Shown here: one piece after another, positions 61,763-64,000 of the stretch
Layout of the letters: every line of letters starts with the position of its first letter
Position numbering within the stretch: position 1 is the first letter of the stretch
Source: UBA9214 sp942491995
Lineage (GTDB): Bacteria > Pseudomonadota > Gammaproteobacteria > UBA9214
Direction: 5' to 3'
Assembly: GCA_942491995.1 (NCBI GenBank)
Contig: CALOCX010000003.1
Location: 1 to 64,000, forward strand
DNA: 64,000 nucleotides
Program-made: the position numbers and the translations under genes
Notes under the pieces: generated by a model
Database searches by the model: none
Told to the model about the DNA's origin: nothing
Seen by the model: only the letters and a program-made list of their open reading frames with translations

Positions 61763-62602
61763 TCAGGCCATACCCACTGCTTGATGCAGATAGGCCATGA
61801 CGTGCCGGTTGAGGCCCAGCTTGCTGGCAAGTTCCTGCATGTAGCGCTTCTCGGCGTCCGTGTCGACATTAATTGCCATGAGTGACGCTGTATAGATCTG
61901 TGCGGCCACCTGCTCGTTGGGTACTGCGCGCACAATCGCGTCAGTGTCCATGGGTTTGCGCATTTCTTCCAGAACAAAGCGTTGCTCCTCATCGGTAATC
62001 CCGTCTTCCCGCAACTTGCCCACAAGACGTTCAGTTTCCTTTTCGTCGATACGGCCGTCGGCCTTCGCCGCGTTGATCATCGCCCGAACGGTAAGCGTCG
62101 CCACGTCGCGAACCTGTTGTTCCTCGCCAGCATTAGCAGGCTTTCTTTGTCCCGCAATGACTGCCATTGCATCATCAATATCGAGTGATTGCGATCCACC
62201 AGCAGATGATTCACCGGCCATCATGCGTTTCGCCAGCACAAGTGCCTGGGCCGCCAGGGCGCCAAACACGGAGTTGGCCCCTGCACCTGCCGAGCCCGCA
62301 CCCGCACCGCTGTTTGCCGAACCGCCCAGAACCACTTTACCCAGGTTGCTGAGGAGGTCTCCGGATGAGAAGCCACCACTACCACCTCCTGGAACCGGTG
62401 CGCTTTGACTACCACCCAGCATGGAACCCGCCATTTTCCCCAGCACATCGAAAATGGCATCGGACGACCCGCCTCCCGGTATGGCACCGGCACTGCCCGC
62501 CGGCGCACCAAAACCCTTGTTACCAAATGTGTTTTCAAGGCGCCCCGATGAGGCTCCCATGTTGGCTTTCATTAATGAACCCAGAATATCAAGTGTATTC
62601 AT
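61763..62602 (-). CDS. DUF533/TerB-like protein (YebE-like)
   Basis: The 279-residue product starts with a conserved MNTLDILGSLMKANMG segment, has a Gly/Ser/Ala-rich middle (about 25-125), and ends in a helical TerB-like domain (MINAAKADGRIDEKETERLVGKL, about 170-192, and a helical end LNRHVMAYLHQAVGMA). TerB-like domains are acidic, metal-binding helical bundles in stress-response systems. YebE of Escherichia coli is in the same family and belongs to envelope stress regulons. ATG 62602 has a weak GGAG site. Confidence 0.87.
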   Translation of the reverse strand: MNTLDILGSLMKANMGASSGRLENTFGNKGFGAPAGSAGAIPGGGSSDAIFDVLGKMAGSMLGGSQSAPVPGGGSGGFSSGDLLSNLGKVVLGGSANSGAGAGSAGAGANSVFGALAAQALVLAKRMMAGESSAGGSQSLDIDDAMAVIAGQRKPANAGEEQQVRDVATLTVRAMINAAKADGRIDEKETERLVGKLREDGITDEEQRFVLEEMRKPMDTDAIVRAVPNEQVAAQIYTASLMAINVDTDAEKRYMQELASKLGLNRHVMAYLHQAVGMA

Positions 62603-62675
62603 AATGGTGTCTCCAGCAGTTCTCTGCTTGCGGAAAGTAAAATCAAGCTAACGATTGATAATTATAGCCGGCAGG

Positions 62676-63323
62676 TTACGAACGTCTGCGTCCCATCCCG
62701 GGTGGACGCATCCACGGTGGCGGGCCATCACCCGGACCAGGCATGGGTGAGCCGGGTGGCGGTCTCTGCGATCCCGATGGCATGTTCCATGGGGGTGGCG
62801 GTGGCTTTTGGCCCGGGGGAGCCCCAGCGACCGCCTGTTTCCAGGCAGCCTGTCGCCAGCTCTGCATGTGCATGAATGCGTCAAGTTCCTGTTGTTGATG
62901 CCCCTCGAAGCGCTGCTTCTCCTGCTGCTGATAAGCCGCAAATTTTTCCTGGTCTTTACGCTGCTTCAGTTCCAGCCCAGTACGCTCCTGTGTCTGATGG
63001 GCACGGAAGTTTGCCCAGTCCTGCTTCCACCACGCCTCGTCGAGATCGTCCTCATCCAGTTCAGGTGTCTTTTCCTGTTTTTGTGGCGCCGCCTCTGTGC
63101 CGCCCTGCCCCGACTGCCCCGCGGGTGTACTGGTTTCGGCCTGCGGGGTTCCCGGCAGCTGTGCGTTCAGGATATCCTTGACGCGTTCAAGCAGGGAGTC
63201 GTCATCATCATCCTGTGAGGAGGATTGTGTTTGTTGCGAAGCGGGTCCTTGTGTCCCGGGCAGGGGCGCATTCAGAATTTCTCCCAACTTGTCAAAAAAT
63301 CCTTTGTCTTCATCTTGTGCCAT
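62676..63323 (-). CDS. Acidic, Gln- and Pro-rich hypothetical protein
   Basis: The 215-residue protein from ATG 63323 (AAGGAG upstream) has two related N-terminal repeats (FFDKLGEILNAPLPGTQ and LLERVKDILNAQLPGTPQ), an acidic stretch with DDDDD, a Gln/Lys-rich helical middle (about 110-160) and a proline-rich tail with PPPPP, ending GMGRRRS. It is predicted to be largely disordered and soluble. The longer frame up to 63602 runs inside the YeaQ-like gene in another frame and is not used. No known function. Confidence 0.65.
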   Translation of the reverse strand: MAQDEDKGFFDKLGEILNAPLPGTQGPASQQTQSSSQDDDDDSLLERVKDILNAQLPGTPQAETSTPAGQSGQGGTEAAPQKQEKTPELDEDDLDEAWWKQDWANFRAHQTQERTGLELKQRKDQEKFAAYQQQEKQRFEGHQQQELDAFMHMQSWRQAAWKQAVAGAPPGQKPPPPPWNMPSGSQRPPPGSPMPGPGDGPPPWMRPPGMGRRRS

Positions 63324-63340
63324 TTTCAACTCCTTGAATG

Positions 63341-63610
63341 TTACCGCTGCACCCTGATGCGCTTCGATAACCAGACGAGTAGCAATGCGCCAGCCAGCGC
63401 GGCTACGCAGGTAACAATCAGGCCACCCACTGTGCCACTGCCGCCAACACCAAGCAGCGCCAGACCGTAACCGCCGACGACTCCACCGGCAATGCCGAGA
63501 ATCATATCGCCAATCTTGCCGAAGGGAGGTGTGCCGCCAATAAAACCTCTGGCAACCAACCCTGCGACAGCGCCGATCGCCAACCAAACCAACAAAGACC
63601 ATGCAGGCAT
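63341..63610 (-). CDS. GlsB/YeaQ/YmgE family small membrane protein
   Basis: The 89-residue protein has three membrane hairpins with the Gly-rich family pattern (LVWLAIGAVAGLVARGFIGG, GDMILGIAGGVVGGYGLALL and GTVGGLIVTCVAALAGALLL). This family was once named transglycosylase-associated protein; the function is unknown, with a link to stress response. It is the first gene of the minus-strand block and lies 17 bases before the acidic protein gene. Confidence 0.88.
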   Translation of the reverse strand: MPAWSLLVWLAIGAVAGLVARGFIGGTPPFGKIGDMILGIAGGVVGGYGLALLGVGGSGTVGGLIVTCVAALAGALLLVWLSKRIRVQR

Positions 63611-63671
63611 ATCCGATACTCCTAATGTTTAACAGTTCAATCCCAAAGCCCGCAATTAAATACGGGGGGTA

Positions 63672-63731
63672 TTATGAATGACAAAGTGTCAAAACAGCCA
63701 TAACGATAAACTCGCGCAACGTGTTTCTCAT
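63672..63731 (-). CDS. Possible 19-residue small ORF
   Basis: ATG 63731 is preceded by the strong site GAGAGGAGAAAG and starts a frame of 19 codons (MRNTLREFIVMAVLTLCHS) before TAA. The central part is hydrophobic enough for a mini membrane segment. It could be a leader peptide or a small protein made before the YeaQ-like gene. Only its ribosome binding site supports it. Confidence 0.3.
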   Translation of the reverse strand: MRNTLREFIVMAVLTLCHS

Positions 63732-64000
63732 TTTTCTTTCTCCTCTCAAATCTATGTGAGCCGACGGGACCTGATAGCACAGGCTTGCGGAAGTCACCAC
63801 TAATCCAGTGCGCATCACAGTGCTTGTCTGGCATCCCTTTATGACACCGTCGTGAGTTGAACAGTCATCCCGCAGCATTTTTTTATGACATATCCATCAC
63901 TTGCGTGATTACCTGGAGAATACCGGTATGTTCTCTCCCTGTTTGATGCCACCCTGCGTCCAGTCGCATTGCCAGCCGGGGAATGTTGAGACAATTTCAT
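63732..64000. other. Right edge without a supported gene
   Basis: There is no open frame with a good start or known motif. A minus-strand frame (63637-63834) overlaps the small ORF in another reading and lacks support. Upstream promoter elements for the minus-strand block may lie here. Confidence 0.4.

Noticed and set aside
63324..63602. N-terminal extension of the acidic protein gene
   Set aside because: The extra 93 codons lie inside the YeaQ-like gene in another frame and look unlike protein; ATG 63323 has a strong AAGGAG.
1..64000. tRNA, rRNA, CRISPR array or replication origin
   Set aside because: I looked for TTCGA-type T-loops, repeat-spacer patterns, DnaA-box clusters and rRNA motifs and saw none. 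Small RNAs without strong sequence marks could be missed.

Overview
The window looks like chromosomal DNA from a free-living gammaproteobacterium of moderate to fairly high GC. The evidence is the lptE-leuS order with a divergent ybeL-like gene, the miaB-ybeZ-ybeY-corC-lnt order known from Enterobacteria and relatives, and typical Gram-negative envelope genes (Lnt, LptE, an AsmA-like protein, MscS, porin). Paired 2-oxoacid:ferredoxin oxidoreductase genes suggest an autotrophic, microaerobic or anaerobic lineage, such as a sulfur oxidiser; this is inference and no 16S gene is present. I found no rRNA, tRNA or CRISPR array.

Layout. 1-8.9 kb is accessory DNA: an exported lipase-like esterase with calcium-binding repeats, a small c-type cytochrome, a decayed IS21-family element (left-end repeats, frameshifted istA, intact istB, no recognisable right end), a stand-alone enzyme-I-like phosphotransfer protein, and two divergent tyrosine recombinases, one of them lambda-Int-like but without the arm-binding domain. 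9-20.4 kb is core: lptE-leuS, a ybeL-like gene, three tandem SYLF-domain paralogs, then lnt, corC, ybeY, ybeZ and miaB. 20.5-31.8 kb is a run of minus-strand envelope genes: a 1485-residue AsmA-like protein, HdeD-like protein, exported glutaminase, porin, a DUF2950/DUF3300 pair (DUF3300 frameshifted) and MscS.

32.0-43.8 kb is the most striking region: a divergent FAD-dependent halogenase-like gene and twelve plus-strand genes, mostly overlapping, that form a reduced aryl-polyene-type cluster (ACP, membrane protein, AMP-ligase, two hotdog dehydratases, LpxL-like acyltransferase, LolA-like protein, MMPL exporter, active ketosynthase, Cys-less chain-length factor, ketoreductase, family 2 glycosyltransferase). 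The expected product is an aryl-capped polyene ester placed in the outer membrane, possibly halogenated. Several genes usual for such clusters are absent from the window.

43.9-50.9 kb (minus strand) is one apparent operon: remains of a hybrid histidine kinase, a CBS protein, korA, korB, a zinc-ribbon/CBS protein, a CPA2 antiporter and two small unknown genes. 50.9-56.6 kb holds small secreted or membrane proteins, a frameshifted lipoprotein and a periplasmic arylsulfatase. 56.9-63.6 kb (minus strand) is a seven-gene block: two coiled-coil proteins around a single-pass membrane protein, then a YpfJ metallopeptidase, a DUF533/TerB-like protein, an acidic proline-rich protein and a GlsB/YeaQ-type membrane protein. 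It looks like an uncharacterised envelope or stress module.
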